64,000 nucleotides of DNA from NCBI RefSeq assembly GCF_028335745.1, contig NZ_CP116477.1, positions 2,914,001-2,978,000 on the forward strand, written 5' to 3'. The notes below the pieces were generated by a model that did not search any database, was not told the origin of the DNA, and saw only the letters and a list, made by a program, of their open reading frames with translations. This DNA comes from Pectobacterium sp. A5351 (GTDB lineage Bacteria; Pseudomonadota; Gammaproteobacteria; Enterobacterales; Enterobacteriaceae). Numbering within the stretch: the stretch's first letter is position 1; the number at the start of each line of letters is the position of its first letter. A program made the translations under genes and the position numbers. Of this stretch, positions 1-10,236 are shown one piece after another.

Positions 1-492
1 TAATATGCATGAGAAGGCCGTTGATATTGCGCCTAGTGCAACAAAGCGTCGATATTGCTGGTATCCATTAATTACGGAATTAACTAGTGTACCAATAGCC
101 GCAATAGGTAATGACGCCGTGATGATCCAAATGATCCAAGCATAATTTGAATCATTGAGCAACCAATTCGAAAGCTCATGTCCCAATAAAAAACAAGTAG
201 GCATCAAGATACATAGTATAACAACCAACCACCATAAGCTGGCTTTCCACCAAGGCGCACATGCATCTAGACCTTCTTTCTCAAACTCAGCGGTATAGCG
301 CACAATTCCACTACTGACAGGAGCATTAACAATACCATTAAGACTTGCCACCATACTTTGAATCTGTCCCAACATAGCCATACCAGACGGACCAGTATAA
401 ATAGCAACTATCTTGGCAATGACAAATCCACTTCCCATTCTCGCTAATGTCAGTAGCCCACTAAGAAGGGTTACCGAAAGTAACTTTTTCAT
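1..492 (-). CDS. wzx: Wzx-type polysaccharide flippase, N-terminal part (runs off window)
   Basis: The first 164 residues of a membrane protein are visible; the gene continues beyond base 1. The protein starts [20 protein letters not shown] and has long hydrophobic segments. The early motif [13 protein letters not shown], followed by a segment on polar residues ([14 protein letters not shown]), resembles WzxE/O-antigen translocases of the MATE/PST group. These flip undecaprenyl-diphosphate-linked repeat units across the inner membrane. The ATG at 492-490 overlaps the TGA of the aminotransferase gene upstream (ATGA), so the two are translationally coupled. The visible DNA is AT-rich, as in the three sugar genes before it. 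Which polysaccharide it carries (O-antigen, capsule or enterobacterial common antigen type) cannot be told from this fragment. Confidence 0.8.
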   Translation of the reverse strand, partial: MKKLLSVTLLSGLLTLARMGSGFVIAKIVAIYTGPSGMAMLGQIQSMVASLNGIVNAPVSSGIVRYTAEFEKEGLDACAPWWKASLWWLVVILCILMPTCFLLGHELSNWLLNDSNYAWIIWIITASLPIAAIGTLVNSVINGYQQYRRFVALGAISTAFSCIL

Positions 493-1601
493 CCCTGATA
501 CTCATTTAGTACTGTAATAACTGTTTGCACTTCTGCATCAGACAATGTTGGCCCCATAGGCAAACTTAATACTTTACTATGAATAGATTCAGTAATGGGC
601 AAAGAACCTTCTCTGAAGCCTAATTCCCGATAAGCCGGTTGAAGGTGTGGGGGCGTGGGATAATGAATTAATGTTTGAATTCCTTTCCCTGAAAGGTACT
701 GTTGTAATTTATCTCGATTGTCACACTGGATTACGAACAGGTGCCATACATGCTCATGAACAAACTCTGGAAAAAAAGGTAATGAAATAAAGCTATTCGC
801 AATACCAGTACAGTAAGCTTTAGCTATTTTCAGCCTTCTACAGTTAGTCTCATCTAAATATTTTAACTTCACAGCCAACAACGCTGCCTGAAGTTCATCA
901 AGTCGACTATTTACACCTTGATAAAGATTTTCATATTTTTTATGTGAACCATAATTTCTCAGAGCTTTTAACGCATCAGCCAATTCATCGTCATTAGTTG
1001 TAATAGCGCCAGCATCGCCTAATGCACCAAGGTTCTTACCAGGATAAAAACTAAATCCTGCGGCATCACCCCACGCCCCCGCTTTCTTACCATTGAGCAG
1101 AGCACCATGAGCCTGAGCACAATCCTCAAGAACAAGAAGTTTATGTTCTTGAGCAATCGCTATAATTTCATCCATAGGGCTAATTTGACCATAAAGATGG
1201 ACAGGTAAAATAGCTTTAGTTTTCGGCGTAATGGCTTTTCTTACAGTATCAGGTAAAAGATTGTAGGTTACGGGATTTGGTTCAACTAGCACAGGAACTA
1301 AATCATTTTCGGTGATGGCAAGTACAGATGCGATATAGGTATTTGCTTGAACAATAATTTCATCACCATCTTTTAATTTCCCTAACTCTTTCCATGCTCT
1401 AAGCGTCAGAATTAGAGCATCTAACCCATTAGCCACACCAATTGTATGCTTAGTCCCGCAATAAACTGAAAACTGCTTTTCAAAAGCAGAAAGTTCATTT
1501 CCAGCAATATACCATCCTGATTTTAATACTCTAGAAAAACTATCTTTCAGTTCACTCTCGTATTGCGCATTGACTTCTTTAAGATCAAGAAAACTAATCA
1601 T
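489..1601 (-). CDS. fdtB: dTDP-3-oxo-6-deoxyhexose aminotransferase (FdtB/QdtB-like, DegT/DnrJ/EryC1/StrS family)
   Basis: This is a 370-residue PLP-dependent sugar aminotransferase. It probably converts the 3-keto sugar made by the upstream isomerase into the 3-amino sugar (dTDP-Fuc3N or dTDP-Qui3N). Family features are visible: GVANGLDAL near the N-terminus (cofactor phosphate site), [10 protein letters not shown] (Asp to the pyridine nitrogen), and [16 protein letters not shown] containing the Schiff-base Lys. A longer frame runs to 1667, but the start at 1601 ([11 protein letters not shown]) matches the family N-terminus and has a GGAAA ribosome site. The start overlaps the end of the acetyltransferase gene by 8 bp. 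The exact epimer of the product cannot be decided here, so the symbol is by pathway analogy. Confidence 0.85.
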   Translation of the reverse strand: MISFLDLKEVNAQYESELKDSFSRVLKSGWYIAGNELSAFEKQFSVYCGTKHTIGVANGLDALILTLRAWKELGKLKDGDEIIVQANTYIASVLAITENDLVPVLVEPNPVTYNLLPDTVRKAITPKTKAILPVHLYGQISPMDEIIAIAQEHKLLVLEDCAQAHGALLNGKKAGAWGDAAGFSFYPGKNLGALGDAGAITTNDDELADALKALRNYGSHKKYENLYQGVNSRLDELQAALLAVKLKYLDETNCRRLKIAKAYCTGIANSFISLPFFPEFVHEHVWHLFVIQCDNRDKLQQYLSGKGIQTLIHYPTPPHLQPAYRELGFREGSLPITESIHSKVLSLPMGPTLSDAEVQTVITVLNEYQG

Positions 1602-2064
1602 TTTTATTTCCAATATATTTAATAATTCGCGCTGGATTACCGAAAACGACAGCATTATCAGGAACATCTTTGGTTACAACAGCACCAGCCCCAATCATAC
1701 TATTTTCGCCAATCACAATACCTGGAAGTATCGTTGCATTTGCTCCAATAGAAGCATTCTTTTTTACCGTCGTTCTTAGAAAATTTTCAGGATAAATTTT
1801 TGAACGAGGTTTTTTATCGTTAGTAAAAGCAACACAGGGGCCGATAAAAACATTATCCTCAATGGTGACACCATCCCATAAATAAACACCAGACTTTATG
1901 GTGACATTATCACCAACAATAACATTATTCTCTATTAATGTATGAGCACATATATTGCAATTCCGACCGATCACTGCGCCTTTTAATATTACAGAAAATT
2001 GCCATATTCGAGTTTCACTTCCGATATTTTTTGATTGGACATCACTTAACGGATGAATAATCAT
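1594..2064 (-). CDS. fdtC: dTDP-3-amino-3,6-dideoxyhexose N-acetyltransferase (FdtC/QdtC-like, hexapeptide repeat)
   Basis: This 156-residue protein is built almost entirely of hexapeptide repeats of the left-handed beta-helix type: [37 protein letters not shown] and [15 protein letters not shown] loop with conserved FTNDKKPRS follows the FIGPCVAF strand, as in QdtC/FdtC/WbpD acetyltransferases. It would transfer acetyl from acetyl-CoA to the 3-amino group made by the neighbouring aminotransferase. The gene overlaps the 3,4-ketoisomerase gene by 23 bp and the aminotransferase by 8 bp, so the three form one translationally coupled unit. The family is clear; the exact sugar is inferred from the neighbours. 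Confidence 0.85.
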   Translation of the reverse strand: MIIHPLSDVQSKNIGSETRIWQFSVILKGAVIGRNCNICAHTLIENNVIVGDNVTIKSGVYLWDGVTIEDNVFIGPCVAFTNDKKPRSKIYPENFLRTTVKKNASIGANATILPGIVIGENSMIGAGAVVTKDVPDNAVVFGNPARIIKYIGNKND

Positions 2065-2461
2065 TAGATTTTATCCTATCCAAGAAAACATCATAATCGC
2101 GAATATAGTCTGACTCATCATAAGGCTGATCGGCTAATACCATTAACACACAGTCTTCAGAAAAATCATACATTTCATGCCAAAAATGGGGATCAATAAC
2201 TATTCCTTGTGCTGGGTTGTCTAATACTAATTCAACTTTTTCATTCCCGTCATCTAATAAAAATCGACATGAACCACGAACAGCAATAGCTACTTGTTTT
2301 AAGGTTTTATGGGCATGAAACCCTCTGCGAACGCCCTCTTTAGTTTTAAACAAGTAGTACACACGCTTAATTTCAAATGGAATGTTTTTTTCTTGCTCTA
2401 GCGCAACTAATGCACCACGGTCGTCACCGTGTGTTTGCAGTTGTATGACTTTTACTTGCAT
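2042..2461 (-). CDS. fdtA: TDP-4-oxo-6-deoxy-D-glucose 3,4-oxoisomerase (FdtA/QdtA-type cupin)
   Basis: A single-domain cupin of 139 residues. It isomerises the 4-keto to the 3-keto form of dTDP-6-deoxyhexose, the first dedicated step to 3-amino sugars. [12 protein letters not shown] carries the HxH pair of the active site, and [17 protein letters not shown] is the second cupin motif. FdtA (galacto) and QdtA (gluco) differ by few residues and cannot be separated by eye, so the product may be Fuc3NAc or Qui3NAc. It is first in an AT-rich coupled cassette lying 440 bp after wzc, with an ERIC element in between. The substrate needs RmlA/RmlB, which are not in this window. Confidence 0.85.
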   Translation of the reverse strand: MQVKVIQLQTHGDDRGALVALEQEKNIPFEIKRVYYLFKTKEGVRRGFHAHKTLKQVAIAVRGSCRFLLDDGNEKVELVLDNPAQGIVIDPHFWHEMYDFSEDCVLMVLADQPYDESDYIRDYDVFLDRIKSNDYSSVK

Positions 2462-2904
2462 AAAATAATTCCATAATTCGTTGATGGGATATTTGATATA
2501 TTCATTAAATTGGATTCAGTTAGAAATTGATAAAAAATCATCGTTGCATGCTGTTTTAAACGACAAAAATATATTAAAAAATCATATCTACTTGTCTATT
2601 ATTTAATAAAAATCCAGCTAATTAAACAATGATGAATTAGTCCACATTTAAACACACATCTACACCCTAAATAATTGGAGTTTCAGGAAGGCAGCAAGCG
2701 AAGGAATCCCGATGAGCTTACTCAGGTAAGTGATTCGGATGACTGAACCTAGCCAACGCACATGCAACTTGAAGTATGACGGGTATAAATGAAGAAAACA
2801 TTATTTATCAAAACAGAAACTTATAAAGAATTTATGGCATGCAGCAAATATCGAATACTTAGATTCGATACTTGCTATGACTAGAATTCTTAGGTTAGGA
2901 AATA
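2462..2904. other. Intergenic region between wzc and fdtA
   Basis: This 443-bp gap is AT-rich and holds no supportable gene. It contains one complete ERIC element (2661-2787). The rest shows only A/T runs that could hold a promoter for the fdt cassette, but no clear -35/-10 pair or terminator could be picked out. Confidence 0.6.
2661..2787. repeat. ERIC element 1 (127 bp)
   Basis: The sequence shows the ERIC core, with gagcttactcaggtaagtga in the middle and ccaacgcacatgcaacttga at the right side, ending in tatgacgggtata. It has the canonical 127-bp length and imperfect palindromic layout. It lies inside the polysaccharide operon between wzc and fdtA. As RNA it could form a long hairpin and affect mRNA stability or read-through. 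Confidence 0.93.
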
Positions 2905-5079
2905 CTAACTATTTTTCTCAGATTTATAGTCATAAGTATAATAATTATAATTTCCATATCCATAATAGCTAGCAGCACGTTTTACAATCGCATTCAGAAT
3001 AACACCTTTAATTTCCGTACCATTCTGCTCAAAGCGACGAACACTTACCTCTATTTCTTTCAGCGTATTCACTTCAAAACGCGCTACCAGTAAAGATGTA
3101 CCAGCATGGCGGCTAATAATGGCGGCATCTGTCACAGCCAGAATCGGCGGCGTATCTAACAGCACCAAATCATAATGCTCTCCAGCCCACTTGATAAACT
3201 CAGCAAAACGGCTATGCATCAATAGTTCAGAAGGATTCGGTGGGATTTGCCCACGAGGGATAAAGTCCATATTCTCCACTGCAGTTTTACGCACACTTTT
3301 CGTTGCTTCACACTGCCCAGACAAAATGTCCGACAAACCATCCGTGCCATGAGTACCCATCAGTTCATGGGCGTAACCTTTGCGCATATCACAGTCAACA
3401 ATGAGTACTCGCTGCCCAGACTGAGCGATGACAGCTCCGAGATTTGCACTGACGAATGTTTTACCAATCGCAGGGCTGGCACCAGAGATCATCAGCACAT
3501 TGTTTTTGGCTTCCATCATGGCGAAATGCAGACTGGTGCGTAGACTTCTTATAGCTTCAATGGCGAGATCAGCAGGATTTCCCACAGCCAGTAACTCTGT
3601 CGAGCGCGTATTGCCTTTCTTGCCTTTTCCTAATAACGCTCTGTCTTTCTTCTGCTGCCATTCAGATAAAGGAACACTGGCATAAACATTAATGCCCAGT
3701 TCTTCCAGTTGTTCTGGACTTTCAATTCCTTTGTGTAGAAAAGTTTTCAATAGGACAAATATCGTTGATATTATCAAACCGGCAATCATTGCGAATACTA
3801 TAACAACCAATTTTCGAGGTTTCACTGGTTTAAGCTGCAAAGCTGCTGCATCAATAATTCGCACATAGCCCACAGTGCTAGCTTTATTAATGCTGAGCTC
3901 CTGTTGTTTATTCAACAGTTGCATATAAACTTCTTGCCCTACATTAACATCTCGCGTTAAACGCAATATTTCCTGCTGTGTTTTAGGCATCACACCTACA
4001 CGCTTGTTAATTTTTTCTCGTTCTTCTTCCAGAGTTTTTCTTTTTTCCATTAACGCACGATAGGCGGGGTGCTCTTTGGTGTATAGTTTTGATATTTCGG
4101 CTTCTTTAAATGTTAACTCGTTAAGCTGAGATTCAACTGACACCATCGTATCCAGAACCGCTTTAGCTTCTAGTGACAAATCAACCGATTCATTCTTTTG
4201 CCTATAGTTATTTAATTTATTATCCGCTTCATCAAGCGTCAACCGTACGTTTGGAAGTTGCTCTTTAAGAAACTCCAGACTTTTCCCTGCTTCCTCCGAT
4301 TTACGCTCAACATTTTGCTGCAGATAATTTTGGCTGATACTATTTAATACCTTATTAGTTAATTCTGGATCTTCACCTTCATAACTGAGAGATAGAACCC
4401 CAGTATCTTTACCCTTATCAGCGACTGTTAGGCTACTCAATATATTATTGATTGCCGTAATTGTGTTTAGCTTCTTAATACGAAAAACAGTTCCTTCATC
4501 CGCGTTAATATCACTAACCAGCAAAGAAAGACCATTATTTTTCTCTATCTGCCCAACTTTTCCATTAAATTTTATAGCATCTCCCGCCTCGACTAAATAA
4601 TTTTGGTCATCAATAACATAAAGATTAATTGTCTCATCCTCCCATGATTGAGGAACTTCTAATCTCGAGACTGCGATTTTGCCAGATTCCTCCCCCATTA
4701 AACGAGAAAAACCTTTACCAAAAACAGGGAAATATTTTTGTTGAGCAATAATATCCAAAGAAAGATCGTTAACCGTCTTACCGACTACCATGCGCGATTT
4801 AATCAACTCAATTTCAGCAGCCGATTCTGGTTTAGCATCAGGTAGCACGCTAGAAATATCTTTCAGCAAAGAATTCCCTGCATTTTGTTCAACCTGAATC
4901 AATGCGTCAGCTTTATAGATCGGAGTCGAAAAAGTCGCATAAAGAATACCAATAATAGTAAAAATTGCGGTAACACCAATAACTAACCAACGATGATCCA
5001 ACAACGTTCCTAATAACCGACCCAAATCGATCTCATCCGCGTTCGTTTCGGACGTTTTTCCTGAAATTTTCTCTGCCAT
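2905..5079 (-). CDS. wzc: Polysaccharide co-polymerase and BY-kinase Wzc
   Basis: This 724-residue inner-membrane protein controls chain length and export of high-molecular-weight polysaccharide. A first membrane segment lies near residue 30-50 (WLVIGVTAIFTIIGILYATF), a long periplasmic Wzz-type domain with coiled coil follows, and a second membrane segment lies near 425-445. The cytoplasmic tyrosine kinase comes last: Walker A in GASPAIGKTFVSANLG, Walker A' in VLIVDCDMRKG and Walker B in LVLLDTPP. The C-terminus has the tyrosine cluster that is autophosphorylated (YYGYGNYNYYTYDY). It sits 16 bp after wzb, whose phosphatase dephosphorylates this tail. Length and domain order match E. coli Wzc. 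Confidence 0.96.
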   Translation of the reverse strand: MAEKISGKTSETNADEIDLGRLLGTLLDHRWLVIGVTAIFTIIGILYATFSTPIYKADALIQVEQNAGNSLLKDISSVLPDAKPESAAEIELIKSRMVVGKTVNDLSLDIIAQQKYFPVFGKGFSRLMGEESGKIAVSRLEVPQSWEDETINLYVIDDQNYLVEAGDAIKFNGKVGQIEKNNGLSLLVSDINADEGTVFRIKKLNTITAINNILSSLTVADKGKDTGVLSLSYEGEDPELTNKVLNSISQNYLQQNVERKSEEAGKSLEFLKEQLPNVRLTLDEADNKLNNYRQKNESVDLSLEAKAVLDTMVSVESQLNELTFKEAEISKLYTKEHPAYRALMEKRKTLEEEREKINKRVGVMPKTQQEILRLTRDVNVGQEVYMQLLNKQQELSINKASTVGYVRIIDAAALQLKPVKPRKLVVIVFAMIAGLIISTIFVLLKTFLHKGIESPEQLEELGINVYASVPLSEWQQKKDRALLGKGKKGNTRSTELLAVGNPADLAIEAIRSLRTSLHFAMMEAKNNVLMISGASPAIGKTFVSANLGAVIAQSGQRVLIVDCDMRKGYAHELMGTHGTDGLSDILSGQCEATKSVRKTAVENMDFIPRGQIPPNPSELLMHSRFAEFIKWAGEHYDLVLLDTPPILAVTDAAIISRHAGTSLLVARFEVNTLKEIEVSVRRFEQNGTEIKGVILNAIVKRAASYYGYGNYNYYTYDYKSEKNS

Positions 5080-5095
5080 GGGGTTCCCTGACTTA

Positions 5096-5530
5096 TTAAC
5101 GGCTTAATACCTGCGCCCATTTCTGCGCTGATTTTTCAAGTTGCAAATAGACGAATTCAAAGGCTTCACGGCTTTTACGATAGGGATCAGCAATTTCCTG
5201 CTGATTTATCCAATGCCCATAAAGCATCGTTTTACCACGAACCTCAGGTACAATGCTGCATACTCCATCAATATGCTCTTTCTCCATAACCAGAATGAGA
5301 TCATATTGCCTACATAGCGCTGAAGTCAGTTGCTGTGCCTCATGCCCATCCAGAGAAAGATTGTGCTGGTTTGCAACATTGTTGGCTGTCTCATCTGCAG
5401 GTTTCCCTACTAGGGCACCTAATCCTGCAGACGCAATTTTCTTTGTAGGCAATGCCTGCTTTAGTAAACGCTCCCCTGTCGGGGAGCGGCAAATATTACC
5501 TACGCAAACTACAAGTATTGAATCAAACAT
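5096..5530 (-). CDS. wzb: Low-molecular-weight protein-tyrosine phosphatase Wzb
   Basis: This 144-residue cytoplasmic phosphatase removes phosphate from the Wzc tyrosine tail, cycling the export machine. The N-terminal P-loop VCVGNICRSPTGERLL has the CX5R(S) signature, and the general-acid Asp is in IADPYRKS near residue 115. Length matches E. coli Wzb (147). It lies 8 bp after wza and 16 bp before wzc, in the standard wza-wzb-wzc order. Confidence 0.96.
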   Translation of the reverse strand: MFDSILVVCVGNICRSPTGERLLKQALPTKKIASAGLGALVGKPADETANNVANQHNLSLDGHEAQQLTSALCRQYDLILVMEKEHIDGVCSIVPEVRGKTMLYGHWINQQEIADPYRKSREAFEFVYLQLEKSAQKWAQVLSR

Positions 5531-5538
5531 AATTATCT

Positions 5539-6675
5539 CTATGGCCAGGTGCGAACACGCAAGCTACCTTCACTAAGATCATTAAAGGCGGAGATGGTCG
5601 GTGCAAGCTGCGAAATCAAACGGTTCCAACGAACAATTGGCGCAGTGGTGACATAAACGACATCATAAGGCTGCAATTGGAATTCAGCGCCCATAACAAG
5701 GGAGGTTGCATCGGCAGCATTAAGTTGATAGATGTTCGCTAGTTTTGGCCCCTGAGTTCCTCTAAGAGGACGAATAACAAACACGCCCGTTGCATCAGCC
5801 AACGTTTGATCCATCCCTTCAGCATTACCAAGCGCTTCAGTCAAGGTCATGCCGCTGCGATCCATTTTGAGTGTGGTTTGTTTTTTCACCTCACCCATAA
5901 CGAACACTTTCAGATCGTCATTACGCGGAATATAGAGGATATCGCCAGGATACAGCAGGGTATTCTGAGAGAGGTCACCGTTTTGCATCAGCGCCTGAAG
6001 GGAAATGCGTTTTTCCTGACCATTATGGGTTAAAACAATATTGCGCCAGTCGGCATTGTCACTTAACCCCCCCGCCTTGTTAATGGCGTCCAGGATAGTT
6101 AACGGCACGTTAGTAATAGATTGTTCACCAGAGGTTTTCACCTCACCCGTAACATAGGCTTTTTGAGAGCGGAAAGCGGCTATACTGACATCAACCTGAG
6201 GAGATTCAATATATTTTGCTAAACGCGAGGTAACTTCTTCTCGCACTTCAGTTACCGTCTTACCGACAACATTTACTTTGCCAATATAGGGGTAGAAGAT
6301 TGTGCCGTCAGAATGCACCCAGTTACCTGTATCAGCCGCAGTACGATATGTACCAGCAGGTGTCGTAAGCTCAGGGTGATCCCATACGGTGACCATAATG
6401 ACATCGCCAATGCCAATACGGTATTCATATTGTTGTAATTCACGCTCTAGCGCAGGGTTAGTTTGCGCAATCAACGGTTTAGGCCGCATTTTATCCACTA
6501 AATAAGGTGTTAGCGGATAAACATTAACTAATTTATCAATATTAAAATCAGCATCTTGCTGCTCGATAACCTCTTTGCCACTCGTAGAAAGATGGCTACC
6601 GGGAATTATCGTACAGCCACTCAGCAAAGCTACAGACACCACCATTGGTATCAATTTCAATTTATGCTTTATCAT
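5539..6675 (-). CDS. wza: Outer-membrane polysaccharide export lipoprotein Wza
   Basis: This 378-residue protein forms the octameric outer-membrane channel for polysaccharide. The N-terminus [20 protein letters not shown] is a lipoprotein signal peptide with lipobox LLSGC (Cys21). The polysaccharide export domain follows ([18 protein letters not shown]), then SLBB domains (KAYVTGEV and KVFVMGEV with VTLTEAL-like turns). The C-terminal amphipathic helix crosses the outer membrane ([19 protein letters not shown]). Length matches E. coli Wza (379). It follows wecA by 125 bp in the same direction. Confidence 0.96.
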   Translation of the reverse strand: MIKHKLKLIPMVVSVALLSGCTIIPGSHLSTSGKEVIEQQDADFNIDKLVNVYPLTPYLVDKMRPKPLIAQTNPALERELQQYEYRIGIGDVIMVTVWDHPELTTPAGTYRTAADTGNWVHSDGTIFYPYIGKVNVVGKTVTEVREEVTSRLAKYIESPQVDVSIAAFRSQKAYVTGEVKTSGEQSITNVPLTILDAINKAGGLSDNADWRNIVLTHNGQEKRISLQALMQNGDLSQNTLLYPGDILYIPRNDDLKVFVMGEVKKQTTLKMDRSGMTLTEALGNAEGMDQTLADATGVFVIRPLRGTQGPKLANIYQLNAADATSLVMGAEFQLQPYDVVYVTTAPIVRWNRLISQLAPTISAFNDLSEGSLRVRTWP

Positions 6676-6800
6676 CCTGTTTATGCCATCGTTTTCTGAT
6701 TAAAAATCGCGCAAATCCCTACAAAATATCAAATGATTATAGAGGACGTTTAGTTAAATAAACCTACAGTCTGAAGCGTAAAAAACCGTTAATTTATCTG

Positions 6801-7880
6801 TTAGCGACGCTGTTCCATTTTCTCCGTAACAACGACTGTCTCATGATTCGCACGCCTTATCCATGTCAGCAAACGCCACACTCGCGTAATTGACCAGAAG
6901 TAGCCGACAAAAACGACAAGGAACGCACTTAACATAATTGACTCAGTTACACCGCTTAACTCACAAATAATACCGATAGCGGCCAAAACCAATGCAGCAA
7001 CGACAATCGCCAATAGAGACTGTCTCGGCGTAAGGCCTGCACGCATTAAAATATGATGCAAATGCTCCCGATCAGGTTTGAACGGACTATCTCCCCGGCG
7101 AATCCTGCGCACCATAATCGTTACCATATCCATCAAGGGAATGGCAATCAACCATAGCGCCGTCACTGGGCGAATCACAGCGTCACTACCTTGCGTAGCC
7201 AAAATCAACAGCCAAATAACAGTAAAACCAATAAGTGTACTACCCGCATCCCCCATAAAGATTTTAAATTTTGTTCCCCATGGGATACCAAGATTCAACA
7301 AAATATAGGGTATCGTCGCAGCTAATAAGCACAAACTCCACTGCGCAAGTTCATGTCGCCCATCTAGATAAAAAACGACAGCCAGAGCACCAAATGTTAC
7401 ACAGGAAAGTGTGCCCAGTAAGCCATCGATACCGTCAACCATATTGAAAGCATTGATCGCTCCCCACACCGCAAACAGCGTGACTGTATAACCAAAAATA
7501 CCTAAAAACAGCTCATAGCCGAATAATACCTTGCCTAAGGACGCAAGATATAGCCCCGCATACATCATCAGGCCCGCTACTAATGCTTGTAAGCCAACGC
7601 GGGGAAGAACGGGAAGATCAAATCGATCATCCAGCACACCGACTGCCAGTAGTGCCGTCGCACAAACCATATAGAGAGAAAAATTGGGGAGCCATGTAGG
7701 ATCAAATGCATACATAACCCACAGGGCTATATAGATAGAAACACCGCCAACAAGTGGAATATGACCACTGTGTCGCTTGCGGTCATTAGGTTTGTCCACA
7801 AGACCGACCTTTATTGCTACTTTTCTTGCCAAGAATAGCGCAATAAAAGCACTCAGGAAGACCATCATGAATTCTTGCAT
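6801..7880 (-). CDS. wecA: Undecaprenyl-phosphate GlcNAc-1-phosphate transferase, WecA family
   Basis: This 359-residue multi-pass enzyme starts repeat-unit synthesis by moving GlcNAc-1-P from UDP-GlcNAc to undecaprenyl phosphate. Motifs of the family are visible: VDKPNDRKRHSGHIPLVGG near residue 27, the VLDDRFDLP acidic motif, NAFNMVDGIDGLLG, FMGDAGSTLIGF and the HLHHILMR histidine motif near 275. It is the first gene of the polysaccharide operon and follows a JUMPStart leader. Enterobacteria usually have a wecA in the common-antigen cluster elsewhere, so this may be a second, operon-specific copy. That cannot be checked from the window. Confidence 0.9.
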   Translation of the reverse strand: MQEFMMVFLSAFIALFLARKVAIKVGLVDKPNDRKRHSGHIPLVGGVSIYIALWVMYAFDPTWLPNFSLYMVCATALLAVGVLDDRFDLPVLPRVGLQALVAGLMMYAGLYLASLGKVLFGYELFLGIFGYTVTLFAVWGAINAFNMVDGIDGLLGTLSCVTFGALAVVFYLDGRHELAQWSLCLLAATIPYILLNLGIPWGTKFKIFMGDAGSTLIGFTVIWLLILATQGSDAVIRPVTALWLIAIPLMDMVTIMVRRIRRGDSPFKPDREHLHHILMRAGLTPRQSLLAIVVAALVLAAIGIICELSGVTESIMLSAFLVVFVGYFWSITRVWRLLTWIRRANHETVVVTEKMEQRR

Positions 7881-7924
7881 TTTTGCACCATCATCAACCC
7901 GTTATGTGAATGTTTTGCATCAGA

Positions 7925-7961
7925 CACGCTACCGCCCTTGGCTCATAGCTACCAATGCGCT
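7925..7961 (-). promoter_or_regulatory. JUMPStart sequence with ops element
   Basis: On the minus strand the core GGCGGTAGCGTG (7936-7925) is an exact ops element, preceded by the upstream JUMPStart half (GGTAGCTATGAGCCAAGG). RfaH loads onto paused RNA polymerase at ops and suppresses termination in long polysaccharide operons. The site is about 45 bp before the wecA start, within the leader. Confidence 0.92.
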
Positions 7962-8449
7962 GTCAAACAACGTACGGAACACCATCCTGTGGCTACACCC
8001 TGGATCCGTAAACCATCTGTTTGTGTGTGAAGATTCCATTTCCTTGTTAGCCAACCGATCTCGCTAACAAAAAGTGACTAATCAATATATTTATTTATAA
8101 AAATATAGCTAAATCGACAAAGCCAAATTTCACCCCATAGTATTGACGATGACGTAAAGAGCACAAGGGTAAGATGGCCTAAAAGGAGCTTTTCAGAATA
8201 AGACTACGCGCATCCCTGTCGTAAAAATCTTGCTAAATCCGCAAGCTATTCTAAGCGTTGCCTGCTCATGCAATCAAATACTAACGTGCGCTACCCTACG
8301 TATCATTCTTAAAATTTTACTTATTGTCGATTTTTCAACCGACCTTTCCAACAAGCTACACACCGTTTCATGTCAAAAATATGACAATGCATGCCCAGGT
8401 ACTTATCTGTTCGTCTGTTCGAAATTGGCTTATAGATTGTTCTTCTCAT

Positions 8450-8463
8450 AAAGAATATCCCTG
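8450..8463. promoter_or_regulatory. Possible RcsAB box
   Basis: AAAGAATATCCCTG matches 11 of 14 positions of the RcsAB consensus TAAGAATATTCCTA. It lies about 570 bp upstream of wecA. From memory, the RcsAB site of the Erwinia amylovora amsG exopolysaccharide operon is at a similar distance from its start codon. This is a by-eye match only. Confidence 0.4.
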
Positions 8464-8536
8464 CAAATTCTGGTTCATCAGTGTCAGCCCTGATACGCTA
8501 GCGGAGTTATCTTCATTTAAAGGTGAAAAAATAGAT

Positions 8537-10123
8537 ATGGAGTGGATCGCTGATCCAACAATATGGGCCGGGTTGGCCACGCTGGTTGTCCTGGAACTGG
8601 TTCTGGGCATTGATAATCTTATCTTCATCGCCATTCTGGCTGAGAAACTACCAAAAGAACAACGCGATAAAGCCAGAGTCGTCGGTCTGTTACTTGCCCT
8701 GCTTATGCGCCTGGGTCTGCTGGCGTCCATTTCATGGCTGGTGTCTTTGACTACCCCGCTCTTCACGTTCCTTGGGCACACGTTCAGCGCTCGCGATGTC
8801 ATCATGCTGGTTGGTGGGTTATTCCTACTCTTTAAAGCCACGATGGAGCTCAACGAGCGCCTTGAAGGAAAAGATGAGGAGCAGCAAGCTCAACGTAAAG
8901 GCGCACGCTTCTGGCCGGTAGTGGCACAGATCGTGGTACTGGATGCAATATTCTCACTGGACTCCGTGATTACCGCCGTTGGCATGACCGATCATCTGCT
9001 GGTCATGATGTCCGCCGTGACCATCGCTATTTTCCTCATGCTGCTGGCCAGCAAGCCGCTGACCCGTTTTGTTGCGGAACACCCGACCATCGTTATCCTG
9101 TGTCTCAGCTTCTTACTGATGATTGGATTCAGTCTGGTGGCAGACGCGTTTGGTTATCATATTCCCAAAGGCTATCTCTATGCTGCGATAGGCTTCTCGG
9201 TGATGATTGAGATGTTGAATCAGGTTTCCCTATTCAACCGCCGGCGCTTTCTTTCTTCCTCGGTTCCACTGCGCCAGCGCACCGCAGAAGTGGTTTTGCG
9301 TATCTTGCGCGGTAACCATGAAGAAGCTGAGTTGGACAACCAAACCTCATCGATGATTGCAGACAACACCCGGGCGGGCCAGGAAGTCTTCAACCTTCAG
9401 GAACGCCGGATGATAAAGCGGGTATTGGGGCTGGCACAGCGAACCATCAGCAGCATTATGACGTCGCGGCATGACATTGACTCCGTTGAACTGAATATTA
9501 CACAGGATGCGCTCGCTAAACTGTTAACGACCAACCAGCATTCCCGACTGGTGGTAACCGACAGCAATACCTCCGACGAGCCATTGGGTATCGTACATGT
9601 TGCCGATTTACTCCAACAGCAGCTAAACCGCGAGTCGTTCAATCCACGTATTCTGATTCGTCAGCCGCTGGTCTTTCCTGAACAGCTTTCACTTTTACAG
9701 GCTTTGGAACAGTTTAGAGAAGCGCGAACGCACTTTGCGTTTGTCGTTGATGAATTCGGTTCGATGGAAGGGATAGTGACATTAAGCGACGTGATGGAAA
9801 CCATCGCGGGCAACCTGCCGCGCGAAGGAGAAGATCGCGATGCACGCCACAGCATTCAGCAGAATGACGACGGCAGTTGGATCGTAAATGGCTATATTCC
9901 ACTGGAAGACTTAACGATGTATGTTCCGCTGACGCTGGATGAAAAGCGCGAATACTACACATTGGCAGGGCTGTTAATGGAGCACGCACAGCGGGTTCCA
10001 CAGGTGGGCGATACACTATCAATCGATGGCTATCAGTTCACCATTCTGGCAGTGGAAAGTCATCGTATTGTGGAGGTCCGTATCACACCGAACGACGAAC
10101 CACAGACTGATTTTGAAGTGTGA
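8537..10123 (+). CDS. yegH: TerC-family membrane protein with CBS and CorC/HlyC domains (YegH)
   Basis: The protein has 528 residues, close to E. coli YegH (527). A TerC-type membrane domain comes first (residues about 10-230, with [19 protein letters not shown] and [19 protein letters not shown], the paired acidic motifs of the family). Two CBS motifs follow near 295-415 and a C-terminal CorC/HlyC transporter-associated domain near 430-520. The function is not well established; TerC relatives are linked to metal-ion export. An upstream frame to 8324 exists, but the start at 8537 (MEWIADPT) has an AAGGTG ribosome site and the family N-terminus. As in E. coli, it lies divergently beside the wza cluster. 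Confidence 0.9.
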   Translation: MEWIADPTIWAGLATLVVLELVLGIDNLIFIAILAEKLPKEQRDKARVVGLLLALLMRLGLLASISWLVSLTTPLFTFLGHTFSARDVIMLVGGLFLLFKATMELNERLEGKDEEQQAQRKGARFWPVVAQIVVLDAIFSLDSVITAVGMTDHLLVMMSAVTIAIFLMLLASKPLTRFVAEHPTIVILCLSFLLMIGFSLVADAFGYHIPKGYLYAAIGFSVMIEMLNQVSLFNRRRFLSSSVPLRQRTAEVVLRILRGNHEEAELDNQTSSMIADNTRAGQEVFNLQERRMIKRVLGLAQRTISSIMTSRHDIDSVELNITQDALAKLLTTNQHSRLVVTDSNTSDEPLGIVHVADLLQQQLNRESFNPRILIRQPLVFPEQLSLLQALEQFREARTHFAFVVDEFGSMEGIVTLSDVMETIAGNLPREGEDRDARHSIQQNDDGSWIVNGYIPLEDLTMYVPLTLDEKREYYTLAGLLMEHAQRVPQVGDTLSIDGYQFTILAVESHRIVEVRITPNDEPQTDFEV

Positions 10124-10236
10124 TGAAATCGGGGCTGGGGGATGACTTATCTGTTCCCCTCCCCTGACGGGCAATACATTGATGTTCGAGCAATCCTATC
10201 AGACAATAAGAGAATCGTAGGAACGGGGGCTATCAC

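Larger units (their letters stand above)
7881..8536. promoter_or_regulatory. Divergent control region between wecA and yegH
   Basis: This 656-bp AT-rich region separates the polysaccharide operon from yegH. It holds the JUMPStart/ops element close to wecA and a possible RcsAB box at its far end, implying a leader of several hundred bases before wecA. An open frame extends upstream of yegH to 8324 but has no ribosome site. No RNA gene could be recognised. Confidence 0.6.

Noticed and set aside
8324..8536. N-terminal extension of YegH from an upstream ATG
   Set aside because: The added 71 residues have no family similarity or ribosome site, and they overlap the proposed RcsAB box; the start at 8537 gives the family length.
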